Assembly (NCBI GenBank): GCA_900088475.1
Contig: FLMG01004490.1
Coordinates: 8,461-39,144, forward strand
Direction: 5' to 3'
Length of the DNA stretch: 30,684 nucleotides
DNA from: Hyphochytrium catenoides
Taxonomy: Eukaryota > Sar > Hyphochytriomycetes > Hyphochytriales > Hyphochytriaceae
Shown: positions 10,384-21,000 of the stretch, piece after piece
Layout of the letters: each line of letters opens with the position of its first letter
Position numbering within the stretch: position 1 is the first letter of the stretch
Notes under the pieces: model-generated
The model's database searches: none
What the model saw: only the letters and a program-made list of their open reading frames with translations
What the model was told of the DNA's origin: nothing
Position numbers and translations under genes: made by a program

Positions 10384-13300
10384 CTAGAAGAAATCCGCCG
10401 CGCGCTTGCGACTCCCCTTCGAACTGGTTCCGTTCACTGAGGGAGACGGAGTGCTGGCCTTTGACATGCCCTTTAAGTCCTTTCCCTTACTTTTTTTAAG
10501 CTCCGGTGTGCCGCTGTCACCTGAGCTGTACTTTAGCACTCCTTTCACCGGCGTAGCCTTCTCTCCGTCCAGAGAGGTTCTGGGAGACATTTTCAGCCGC
10601 TTGACAGAGGCAGTGTAGGCTGGACAGAAGAAGAAGAGAGGAGGAGAAAAATGCAGAGAGCAGAAGATAAAGAGGGGACAGGAGTCCAGTCAGGTCTTGA
10701 GAGTCCACGTTTGTCTCAGTGTCTGTGAGGCCTACCAAGCGCTTCATTCTTGTTGGAGAACTTGACTCGTTTGACGGCACTGCCCTTCAGAGGCTCCTGA
10801 GACGGCTTCTGAGAGGCTTTGGACGGCTTCTTAGCTGGGTTCTTCTTCATGGCAACTCGGCTGCAGTGCCGGCAATGGGTGGACGACGGTGGAATTAATC
10901 CTTTTCCCCAGCCTTTACAGCCCTGACACCGAGGGTAGCGCTGCTTCCCTTTCACCACTGGGAGACGGAGAAAGTTAGTGCTTGTGACAGAAGGTGTGCT
11001 TGTGATGACAAGAGCAAGAACGAGAGAGACAGCAGGGAAGGGGCCCTTACCGAACTCTATCGTAGACTTCGCAGTCTCCCCAGCGCTCTTTTCCTTCGTT
11101 GCTTGTTCCATCTTTGTTCCCTCGGTCTTATCCTTCAGATTCAGCTTTCCTCCGCTCTTCTTCTTTGTCTTCTCAGCCTGCTGGTCCTGCTTAGCCTGCT
11201 GGGGGGCCTTGTTCAGTGTCTTAGCTTCTTTCTTAGCCTGCTCCTCCTTGCTCTTCTCGGATGTCAGCGTCTTAACCTTGCTTGTTTTTCCGTCTTTCTG
11301 CTTGCTCGCTATTGCCTGACTCTTCTTGCTTTCTTCTGCTTTTCCCTCCTTCTGGGCTTCTTTCTGTTTTTTGGACTCTGGTTTGCTATCTTTCGCGTCG
11401 GGCGCCGTCTTGCTCTCTTCTTTCTCAGTGCTATCCTTTCCTTGTTCCCTTTGAACTTCCACCTTCTGAGCCTTTGACTTCTTCTCCTTTTTCAAGGTAG
11501 TGCCCGTCTCGGGCCCAGCACCACTCTGCTGCTGCTTCTCTGTTTCAGACACTTCATCTACTAGCTTCCGCTTCTTGCCTTTCCCTGGCTTGTTGGCCTC
11601 AGCAGCACTTTTATCGGACGCTGTGGAGCCGTTTCCTTGTCCCGTCAGGCCAGTGTCCTTCTTCTCGTCGTGTTTCTCCGCCGTTCTGGGTTTCACTGCC
11701 TCTGCCTTGGTCTTTTTAGTTTTCTTCTTTGGAGGCTCTGTCACCTCCTCGGGCTGTTTACTTCCTTGAATTTCCTCCTCTTCTTGATCTCCCTTCGCCT
11801 CGGACGCGTCGGGCTGCGAAGTAACCTTCTTGCCTACCAGCTTTGCAAGCTTGAGCACCCTCGCCCGACACTTGTCCACGAGTCCTCTTCTCAATGGGAA
11901 TGGTAAGATAGAGGAGAGTGAGGGCAAGATAATTCCATGTTAGTCCTTCTCGTCTTTCCGACGGCAAGGGAGAGAGCGCCACTCTTACTCTTGGGAGCCG
12001 AGCTCAATCAAATAGTCTCGCCAAACAGACAGATCCACGCGAGGGAAGCCGCTCTGGCTCGACCCTTCTTCTTCTTCTTTGTCGGTCTCGGGTTCACTCT
12101 CCTCTAAAGCCCCGAACTTGTACTTATCCAACATTCCCCTGGAAAATGAGAGAACCAAACGACAAGCGTCAGAAAGAAACGAGAATTGAAGAGAGGACAA
12201 TCGTATCCGAGGGTGATCTTGAAAGATTGAGAGAAGAACAGAAAGAGAAATGGACGTAGATTGTTACCTTAGGACTTCATGTCCCACTCTTCGGTACACG
12301 ACATCCTCTGTTGAGATGGCAATTGTGCGGGCAAAAGGAGCAAGAAGGGTCTTAAACGTCTCGGATCCGACCTGTGTACCAGACAAGAAGCGCTCATTAA
12401 AGGGTGTTGCCAACGAAACCAGTTAGAGAAATGCTCAGAGACCAGCAGTGGCAAGGGCATGGGGCGACGAAGAGCGTGAGGGCGAGAGCTAAGCTCCCCT
12501 AGAGCCATACAAGAGTAAAGGCTACTAACTTATAGCTGTACACCTTTTCTCTTACCTCTCTCCCTGCGGCGGACTCGAGCTCTGTCATGAAGATGTCGGC
12601 GATGTGGAAGCGAAGGCCATTGGGATCTGAATGCAGAGCCTCCTCATAGACGGAGGCAAATCTGTGCATTGTGAAAGGTTAGGCTCAGCAAATAGGAGAG
12701 CAAGAGACAGAAGAGATTCGAGAGAGAAGGAGAGACTGTCTGCAGCCCTACTCAACGCCATCGTCATTTGGAAGAGGCGAGACGCTAGCGAGGCGGCAAT
12801 TGAATCTTGCACTATCACGATGTCGCGGACCAGCATTCCAGAGCTGGCCGGACTGACGTACGATAGTGCGGGAAAGCGGGCGAATGCTGATTGAGGAACA
12901 AACAGTCGAGGAGTAGAGTCAACTAGAGGCAAGATAGAGGGGCGCCACGGAGGGGAGAGGGAGACAGAGAGAGCAAGAACCTTTCGACCAGGTCTTTCTT
13001 CATCTCCTTGTTCTTGAGGTAGAGGAAAGCCTGATGGAATGCCTTTCGAACCAAAGAATAGAACTTATCTAGCCTGCGGAAGGATAGAGAAACAGAAAGA
13101 GAGAGAGAGACCGCGCAAGATAGCGTTAGACGACAATCCAAAGGATGTACTCACTTCTAGAAGCAAGGTGTCAGCATTTACATAAGGAAGAAGGAGCCTG
13201 ATAGTAAGATAGGCACATACAGAGCCAAGATGACGGACGATAAGACAGGCAAATGTGTGTGTGAAAGAGAGAGAGAGAGAGAGGGAGAAGAGGCAAAGAG

Positions 13301-13681
13301 AGTTTAGAAAGCGCGAATACGTTTCCCTTACCGATGCTTATCCAGGCCCAGCCACTCTCTTTTCATTGTCCTCAGGAAGCACTGGAAGTACAGCAATGCG
13401 CTCTCCTCAGTGGGAAAGATATGGATCAGAGCGGCAAGGTTCTCGGCCAACTCCTGCTGAACAGGAACCTTGTCTGACATCCACATGCAATAAAACAGGC
13501 CTTTCCAGATCTTCATCAGGTCCAAGTCGGTCAAAGCCGAGCGCCTGCTCAGCCAGCGGCGCAGGGCCTTTACAGCTTTATCTCGTACTCTTTTGTCCAC
13601 GTGCGCCATCTTCCGGCCAAAATTGAAGGTCGAAGTTGTCTCTTCGGCCATCTGGGCCGCGTCCAGACTGACCGAACTCAT
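10384..13681 (-). CDS. RRP1: Ribosomal RNA processing protein 1 (RRP1/Nop52/NNP-1)
   Basis: Eight exons on the minus strand, 13681-13332, 13073-12981, 12661-12556, 12371-12268, 12138-11989, 11889-11051, 10957-10736 and 10619-10384 (TAG), sum to exactly 700 codons (699 aa). The Nop52 domain fills about residues 1-210: FNFGRKMAHVDKRVRDKAVK, WKGLFYCMWMSDKVPVQQEL, RLDKFYSLVRKAFHQAFLYL and DPNGLRFHIADIFMTELES. An acidic segment follows, then about 280 residues of Lys/Glu-rich low-complexity sequence in exon 6. Next comes a CX2CX14CX2C motif (Cys 558, 561, 576, 579), an RVKF motif (611-614), and an RRP1-type C-terminal element (TPVKGVLKYSS). RRP1 is a nucleolar factor needed for pre-rRNA processing in 60S subunit assembly. 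The exon 6 acceptor could be 3 nt later (11886). An ATG at codon 11 is an alternative start. Confidence 0.92.
13264..13284. repeat. (GA)n microsatellite in RRP1 intron 1
   Basis: A GA dinucleotide run lies inside the first RRP1 intron (13331-13074), next to a short GTGTGTGTG run. On the gene's strand it is a CT run, like the pyrimidine tracts seen in several introns of this window. Confidence 0.85.
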
Positions 13682-14567
13682 TGTTCTAGGTAGGAGGCGG
13701 CGAGTGCTGGCGGGCTCCTGCCTTGCTAACTAGCGAGTGTGTCCTAGTCGATGGCAGTCTGTCAGGTGGAAGGCGTGATCAGCATTCTTCGTCGTGGTCC
13801 CTGTCTGGCGTGCGCCACTCTGTGGCGGTCAATTGGTCAATGCAGCCAGAGGCTGGAGAGGGAAGGAGTGATGGCAGTGGCAGAGCACAGAGTGACTTGG
13901 CTCTTCCCTTCTCTTGGATGTAGGGTGAGACAGAGTCAGTCCTAGATGCGGAATTGAGCTGTTTGATCATGGGGGGAGGGAGAGACAGAGCGAACAGATA
14001 GGTAAATAGAGGGGTCGAGAGAGGAAGGGTCAGAACCCAACAGCAAATGAATGGCGAGGGAGGAACAATCTCAAAAGCTTCTTTGCAGCGCGAAATATTC
14101 CCAGACTGGTGGCCTGAACATTAGCTGAGGCGCTGCTGTAGGGACGCAAGAAATAAATTTGACCGAAATATTGTAAAATACCACTCCTGGAGTATTTCTG
14201 AATCTGGGGAGGCTCCGAGGGATTATGAGACAAGAGGTGCTCTTTCTCTCCCCTCTCTCTCTGTCTCTCTTTCTGTCTCTCTCTCTCTCTTAAGGTCTCT
14301 GTCTCTGTCTCTCTCCCTCTCTTCTGCTCTGTACTTCATTCTCTCTCTCTTTTTCTCGTCATTTTTCTCGTTCTTTGTCTTGCCTCTTCTGCTGCTGCAG
14401 CAGGTTGGAGGAAGGAATCTCCCCGGCCTCTGTCCTCGCTGTGGAGGAAAGAAGGGGCCACCACGATAGGAGGATAGCGAGGAGGATACCGGAGAGGAGA
14501 GAAGCGCTCGCGCTGCGTGAAGCAGAGGAAGAAACTGCAGAGGACCTGAAGAGATCAGCAGCATAAG
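13682..14567. promoter_or_regulatory. Divergent spacer between RRP1 and the membrane-protein gene
   Basis: Both flanking genes start outward from this 886-bp region, so it probably holds both promoters. Most of it is GC-moderate, but about 14085-14205 is noticeably AT-richer (for example AAATAAATTTGACCGAAATATTG). From about 14236 to 14395 it is a long CT-rich tract. A minus-strand frame at 14030-14233 is open but shows no motif, so I do not call it a gene. Confidence 0.5.
14236..14395. repeat. Long CT-rich microsatellite tract
   Basis: This is a nearly continuous pyrimidine stretch of CT, CTGT and TTTCT units broken by short interruptions. It sits about 170-330 bp upstream of the start at 14568. 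The minus-strand open frames through it (ERERDRDRD-type peptides) are products of the repeat. It may act as a polypyrimidine promoter element or simply be expanded simple sequence. Confidence 0.85.
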
Positions 14568-17221
14568 ATGCAGCATCGCGTAGTGTACCGGCTCTGTGGC
14601 CCCGCTGCCAGCAGCAGCCTCGGCCATGGACTTCAGAGAGCAGCAGGACGTAGGCGGCCGCTGGGAGGCATCCCGGCGCTGGCGCGTTTTGAAAGCGTGA
14701 GCGCCGCTGGCGGCCGGCCAACCCACATCACGCCCCGGCTCGCTCAGCAGCGCGCCGCGAAGGCCGCACGGCTGCAAGCGGAGGAGGAGGTACGCTGCTT
14801 GCAGTGCTGACAGTACTCATAGTGGACCCTCACCTGCTTCTGTCAACGTCAAGGCCAATCGGCCCGGACTTTTTAGGCGTCACGTTCTTCCCTTGGCGCT
14901 TTGGACCTTTGCATCTATCAGTGGCGGAGGTGCGGTCTCCAAGTCTGCATTACCTGGGCCTCTTTAAGCTAGCTGATGCTAACCTGACCCGGGCCGCCTG
15001 CTACTGCTCTCTCCCCTTTGTCTCTCTCTCTCACTCTCTCACACATAGTGTACATGCTCAACAATGATCCGTCGGTGGGGCTAGCGGAGTCGTTCACCTC
15101 CACGATGAGTGAGTACCTCTTCCCTGCAAGCACTTTGAGTCTGGGCTATAACATCTGGAACGACCTTTCCTAGATCTTCTGAAGTTAGACGATGAGAAGC
15201 TGACAGAGGAGACGTTGGAAGGCCTGGCAAGAGCCACAGCGACCAATGGTAAGCAAAGAAGATCTCTTCTCTTCCTCTCATCTTGGGCAGTACCACGTCT
15301 CTCAGACTGTGCCCTCTTCTGCCCTCCATGTTTGGGTCTGCCAGAGTCTCTCCTCCTCCTCCATCTTTGCTTTTGGCTATGCAAGGAGGCTATCTCCACT
15401 AGGCTCCTCCTCCCTCCTCCCGCTTGGCCAAGTTGCTTCACCTTAGCTCGCGCCCCTCAGACACCGCCAAGAGGCTGTTCCTGGATTCCCCAGAGCACTT
15501 TCTGAAGCTTCTCGACTTGGTAACCTCCGGTGAGGACTACACCTATCGTCAAGATAATACCTCGTCTCTTGTCTCTTGGAGCTGTGCCCTAATGGATAGC
15601 GTGACAGGAAAGAGTGTGACAAGCAGGCAGCACGCGGCAAAGTGCATTGAGAACATTACATTGGCGCCAGACTGCGGAAAGAAGGTAACCTAATCTCGTC
15701 GTTTTTCTTCTTCTCTATCTACATTCTTCCAGGAATACGTCTCAATTGGTCCACACTGACAGGTGCTGGAGAGCGGGCTGCACGAGCAGATTATTGGCAC
15801 AGTGGCAGGGAAGAAGAGGTGCGATATTCACTTTGAGATCTCTACGCATGAGCTTCCACTCTTGCCAAACCTATTTTCTCCGTCCGCCGCTGAAGTGCCC
15901 TCCTTCATCCTGTCTCCTTTTCCTTCCAGGTCACTATTCGTGGTAAAGACCTTGACGTCGGCTGTTGCCAACTTGGTGGGACCAGGTACAATCTATCAAT
16001 CTATTTCTGGGCGTTGGGAACGTGATGCTGACGTGCTACCTCGTGCCCTCCTCCCTTCCAGACGAAGAAAAGAACTGGCAGCTGGTCGAGGCAGGAGCCA
16101 TACAGCTGTTCCAGGCAGTTAACAGCCACAAAGTGCTGCAGAGAGAGAAGTTTAAGATAGCACTTGAGCGGCTTTGTGCCACAGCTGTCACGCGTCCAGG
16201 TGGAGTCCTTCACGACTTCTCCAACCTACCTTTCGTGGTCCTACTACGTGTTCTTGCTATTCTATGCCCACTTCTTTCTTTGGGTTGATCTGGTCCTCTT
16301 TTTGCTTTATACTGCATAACCTTAGCTGTATCCTCTCTCCATCGCTTCTTTCAGAGAGACTAGCGACCCTAGGATTGGATGGTGAGGAGCTGCAGCAGGT
16401 GCAGGAACTAGGTTGGCAAGCTCTCAAGGCAGCAGAGTCGCCTTGGCACGCGATGAGGAACACCATCATCGAGTCTGGAGTGTTGCTCTATTTTCATACT
16501 GCCGTGGGAGGCGCAGGTAATGTATGCCTTGGAGTCTCCTGTGCACTTGTCTCTATGGTCACCTTCTCCTGGTTGATCCGTGACCTCTTCAGCGACTCTG
16601 AAGTTTGCCCCAAACGTTCGGCCTCAGCTCAGGTTTTAGCCGGTCTTAGATGTACACTGTGTCTAACCTCCTACCTGTGTCTTTAACCCTTCTAGTCTGG
16701 GGAGCAATAGAGAGCTTTAGAAAGGGAGAGGCCGCTCGTGCAGTCCTTCGAAATAGTTTGAGAACCTCGATAGTGACTTCCCTTGTGCCAATCTACTCGG
16801 TAGGTGACGGGAAGAGATAATACCGGGCTGTCTCCCCTTCTCTCCTCTTCATTTGGCCCCTCTTTCCTCGTGCATCTGCTCCTCTCACTTGGATAACCAT
16901 CCGACTTACCCTTTCTTGTTGCCATTGCGACAGGTTGGCGCTGTGGTCAGCACTTTCAACTATCTGAGGCGTAGAATGGACAAAGACGAGGAGAAGTTTG
17001 CTTTTTACTCTCTGGCAGGGCTGTCAGCGTACCCGCTTTATAGAGTTCTACCCATTGTCGAGAGCTATGCCCCGAATTGGCTAGGAGGGCACATTGTGGG
17101 CTTCGTCTCCTTCTTCTTGTACATGTTGGTGACTGAGAATGACCTGCTGAAGAACGATATGGAGCTCAAGCAGCGGGACCTTAAACAGCAGCAGAAGCTG
17201 CAGGTCCACTCGTCAGCTTAG
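14568..17221 (+). CDS. Predicted organellar membrane protein with armadillo-like helical repeats
   Basis: Eleven exons join in phase: 14568-14789, 14854-14929, 15049-15108, 15174-15248, 15461-15684, 15763-15818, 15930-15985, 16062-16199, 16355-16516, 16696-16799 and 16934-17221 (TAG). They total 487 codons (486 aa). The N-terminal 70 residues are rich in Arg and Ala with no acid until FESV, as in mitochondrial presequences. A hydrophobic segment (HVLPLALWTFASISGGVYML) follows near residue 84. Residues 120-340 are helical with ARM/HEAT-like character (HAAKCIENITLAPDCGKK, HEQIIGTVAGKKR). Near the C-terminus are further apolar segments (SIVTSLVPIYSVGAVVSTF and HIVGFVSFFLYMLV), then a charged tail. 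I do not recognise a named family. Exon 2 is the least certain because its acceptor is AAG, but it is the piece that restores phase and supplies the membrane segment. Confidence 0.7.
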
Positions 17222-18052
17222 AGAAAGCCATCGAGATGCATCGAGAGGCTCAGCCAATCACACACTCGGAAGGATCAGACAGCAGATTTCATTCACCTGG
17301 AGCTGCTGAGCCCGACCTCTTGCCATTGCCATGATCACCATCTGAACCCACAGCGTCATGGCTGACGAGGGTGCTTCTTGGTTAACCGGAGTGCCCGCTA
17401 CGTGGCCGGGATAGTGAAGGACGAGAGGTATAGGTGTTGAAACCTCCGAAGGTCCGCTAGAGAATTTGCAGACAGCGAGGTTAGGTGACACTTGTCTCTG
17501 CCGCTTACACTGGGCATAGCGCACATCAGATGATATTGACTAATCTGGCTGTTATTGGCGTTGAGCATCAATGAGAGTTGCGAAGGAGCTGCAGCTGACC
17601 AGAAGGAAGAGTAAGGCATTTGACCAAGGATGTCAACTCAATGAAAGCAGATATTCCCTGGAACATGTTCGTCCTCTGTCGATATTACGCATTGTTAATA
17701 AAGCCCGGTGCCTGCTGAGCAGATAGCGTGCGATAGAGGTATGAAGACAGAGCTTCCTGTTCGACGAGCTAGTGCCATTCTCTGCATGTCAACAATCTAA
17801 TAGTGGGTGAGACCCCCAGCCAAAGAAGAGTGGGAAGCACTCTAACTAGGCTATGACTGCCATGATGCTTAACCTCTAGGGCCCAATCTTGGCAGGGAAG
17901 CTAGGCTAATATCTAGGCTATTATCGTACTCTCAATTCTACGTTCGTCTATGGAGAGTTCGAGACAAAAATATGTAGAGAACGATGCTCAGTCGAAGAAG
18001 CACATGAGGATGGCTCTCTTAGAAAGACAAGCAGGGGAAAGGGGAAGCGCCC
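17222..18052. other. Convergent spacer between the membrane-protein and receptor genes
   Basis: This holds the 3' UTRs of two convergent genes. A TTAATAAAG at about 17695-17703 resembles a plus-strand poly(A) signal but is nearly 480 bp past the stop at 17221. Open frames (17258-17524 and 17398-17619 on the minus strand) are short, lack motifs and have no splice partner that I could find. Confidence 0.5.
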
Positions 18053-21000
18053 TTACAGTCCTGGGCCATCAATGCTGGCTACCGTTCCTTTCTTGGCGCT
18101 TGACTGCATTATGAAGGTCGTCGCCGCTTCCGTCCTCACAAACCTTTGAAAGGTGGGAAGCAGCAGACTGAGAACTTCCTTCTCCAGAACCTTGGCTGTC
18201 TCCTCAAGTTCCGTGCTACTCATCAGCACCTTGCCTCGGCCGCTATCCTTGCTCCGTATTACCTTCCTTAGGTCAGCAGAGATGTTGAGCTCACAAGGCG
18301 ATTGCAAGGCAATGTACTTGATCACTATCTCCTTGAAGATAAGAGCACGTTTCTCCGGCTGCTCTACCTCGAAAAAGCGAGACAGATCCTCCCAGGCCAA
18401 GAGGTTCTCCTCAGCCATTTGCTGCACGAGGAACTGTCGGAACTTGGTTTTGAGCAGCAGATCCGACACTAGCGCCTGCTTCAGCTGCTCACAGGTCGCA
18501 ACAGAGGAGAGAAGCTCAAAGTTCCTAGGGTAGAGGAGAGAGAGAATGTCGGCATGTAGAGGAAGGAGGGAATGTTGGCATGAGACGCGTCCCAGCATAG
18601 CGGAATGGGAGACAAAATGAAAGAGAAAGAAACTCGTGGAAACCCGCAGGAGGGAAAAGGAGAGAACCCAAGCTCCTATGAACGCGGCGGTAATTAGGGA
18701 AAGAGGAATGAGAGGGCAGTCATACGAGGGAGGCTGGTTGAAAGGCATAGAAGATAAACTTACATATGATGCCGACTCTGCACGGCGTATGTCCCCGACC
18801 TTGACACCCTGCTGGCGATCAGCTTTGGCAGGAACCAGGCCAGCTGGAAGACCGTGATCTCAAGAAGGACTGCGTGCTGGAGAAAGATCTGAGGTCCCAG
18901 AGGGTACATGTCAATCGTCAGCCCCAGATAGAGCCTGATCGACTCAAAGCCAAAGAGAACTACGGCTGCCAGGCGGAACTGGCGGACGTGAGGCATATAC
19001 CTCGCCAGGTCGCTGGTCTGGAAGAGCAGAAAGGCAAGTGAGGCGCCAAGAACTACCTTCCATATCGCCACAAAGTACGCCACACGCTGAGGCCGGAACC
19101 GAGTGGGCACCCCGACTATCCATTGACTCATAATGGTTACCTCGGTCAAGGGTCTGGCGGCTGCGGGATCCTCTACAATATCAAAGAAAGAGCTTATGGC
19201 CGACGCAGCATAGATGAACGGAAGTCCCACGGCGATCGCGCGTTGCAGCTTCCTCATCTTTTTCAGAGAGTGCGGCGACCGCAATGCACTTTCATCTCCG
19301 CCCAGAAAGCCGAACTTAAGGATGGCAATGGGCGCAGAGATTGTGCTGATTATCAGCGTGGCGAGGAGCCCATCGAGTATGAAGGCGTAGTCATATGGGT
19401 CCATCGCGGGAGGCACCCACAGGAAGAAGACGAGGCACGCTTGAGCTAGCAAGGAGCCCAACAGGATGGTTTGCGATGGGATGCCTGCTGCCATGAAAGC
19501 GTTCTCTCGGCGGTGACGGACCAAAGCTCCCAGCAGAAGAGCTGTGCTCAGGAAGGTGACAGCAAAGTGGCAGATGAGACCGCTTGAGTCGGCTGAGCCT
19601 AGGACTAAGTGGTTACACTCGATCGCGTTTGCAGGCAAAAGAGTTTGCCCATGGAGGCAGTGACTCTCTGGCTTCCAGTTGAACGTCACAAGTAGACTCT
19701 GCTCGTCTGTGACGCACTGTGACCCCAGCGTGGGCTGCATATCTGACAGTTGGCAGAGCGGCTCGGGCTCTAAGACGGAGTATTGTCCTACCCGGATCTT
19801 TCTCAACAGCTTGCGGCTCAGCTCTTGGGCTTCAGCTGTGGGCGGGATTGCGATGTCGAGGTCCGTGTTCAGGGCCCACTTGGCAAAAGAAGCATACACA
19901 AACGCAAGAGAGTGGTAATCTTCCTGCCAGTGTCTCCGTATCGCGATATTGAAGGCTGAGGCTATGGGCCAGCAGCCAGCTTCCTCATAGACTGGGCTGA
20001 CGGGCTTGAAGATCAGCCCGGTTGCCCCTTCAAGGGGCTTGTTGTCCTCGTCCTCTGACACTGAGTCATACAGCTTTGCTCCTGGAATGCCCGCCTGACA
20101 GGCCTTCAACTGAAGAGATGAGCTGGACAGCGGTCCTCTCCCCCGGGTGCTTTCGCCGTTATCGCTGCTGGGGACAGGCAGAAGCAGGTCCAGCGTGCTC
20201 TGGAAGATCTCAGGAGAGGTCCACACCAGCCCCAGCCCGCCAACCGTGGACGTGACTGCGGCAGTCACTAACTCATCTCGAACCATTGCACGGATATTGG
20301 TGCTGCCCTCAAGGAGGCGGGTTGTGAGGCCGTTGCAGTCATGGAAAAAGCCAGAGTCCACAGCGTCAAGAACCGTGCAGACTGTCTGGGCTAAGAGAGT
20401 GCGTGGACCGTCAAGATAGAGTTGAATAGATACTGAGGGTAGGCTAGCACTTGGGTTCAGAGCCTGAATTTTCCCGTCATTCCACTACCATATCGTGCCC
20501 TTTAGAATCTCTCCTAGCACCTCCAGAGAAACATTGAGCCGAGCGACTCCTTGCAAGTTGAATATCAAAGACACGGGAAGTGTGAAGAGAGGCAAGAGCA
20601 CGTGATCCTGGAAGCCCGCGGAGGCTAAAGAGAAGCTCTGGCTGGCAAAAATGGACAAATTGCTTGCCATTCCTAAGCCTATATCCTCGATCAACGGACC
20701 AGACCTGAGGTTCGAGCCCGCTTCCTTATTAAAGCCATCATAGTAAGAGGCCAGGAAGGTATCGAGGAAGAGTCCTGGCAGCCCAACGACTGGCCCCAAG
20801 TCCTTCTTAGCCAATTGCACTAGAGAGCAAGCATCCACCGAGCAGTCTGTGACTCGATCTGTACCAAGATTACTGGGGGCACAAAGGATCTTTGTCTGTA
20901 CGTCTGCGTCGATAAAGCTTCGAAAGTATTCAGTGAGCGTTGAGAAGCCCGTCGCCCTAGCGATGTCACTGAACTGTTGGCTGGTCAGCGCCCAGTGAAT

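Noticed and set aside
10978-11906. Plus-strand Leu/Phe-rich frames that look like membrane proteins
   Set aside because: They are the antisense of the Lys/Glu-rich RRP1 exon; AAG and GAG codons read as CTT and CTC on the other strand.
12661-12980. Extra RRP1 exon inside the open minus-strand frame 12585-12932
   Set aside because: Joining exon 2 directly to exon 3 gives a continuous Nop52-type sequence (DLVERFASVYEEALHSDPNG) and keeps phase, so this segment is an intron.
14223-14777. Minus-strand frames rich in ERDRD/RERE
   Set aside because: They are produced by the CT microsatellite and by the antisense of the membrane-protein gene's first exon.
20485-20487. TAG read as an amino acid by a variant genetic code
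   Set aside because: Six independent gene models in this window end in TAG at the expected family length, so TAG must terminate here.
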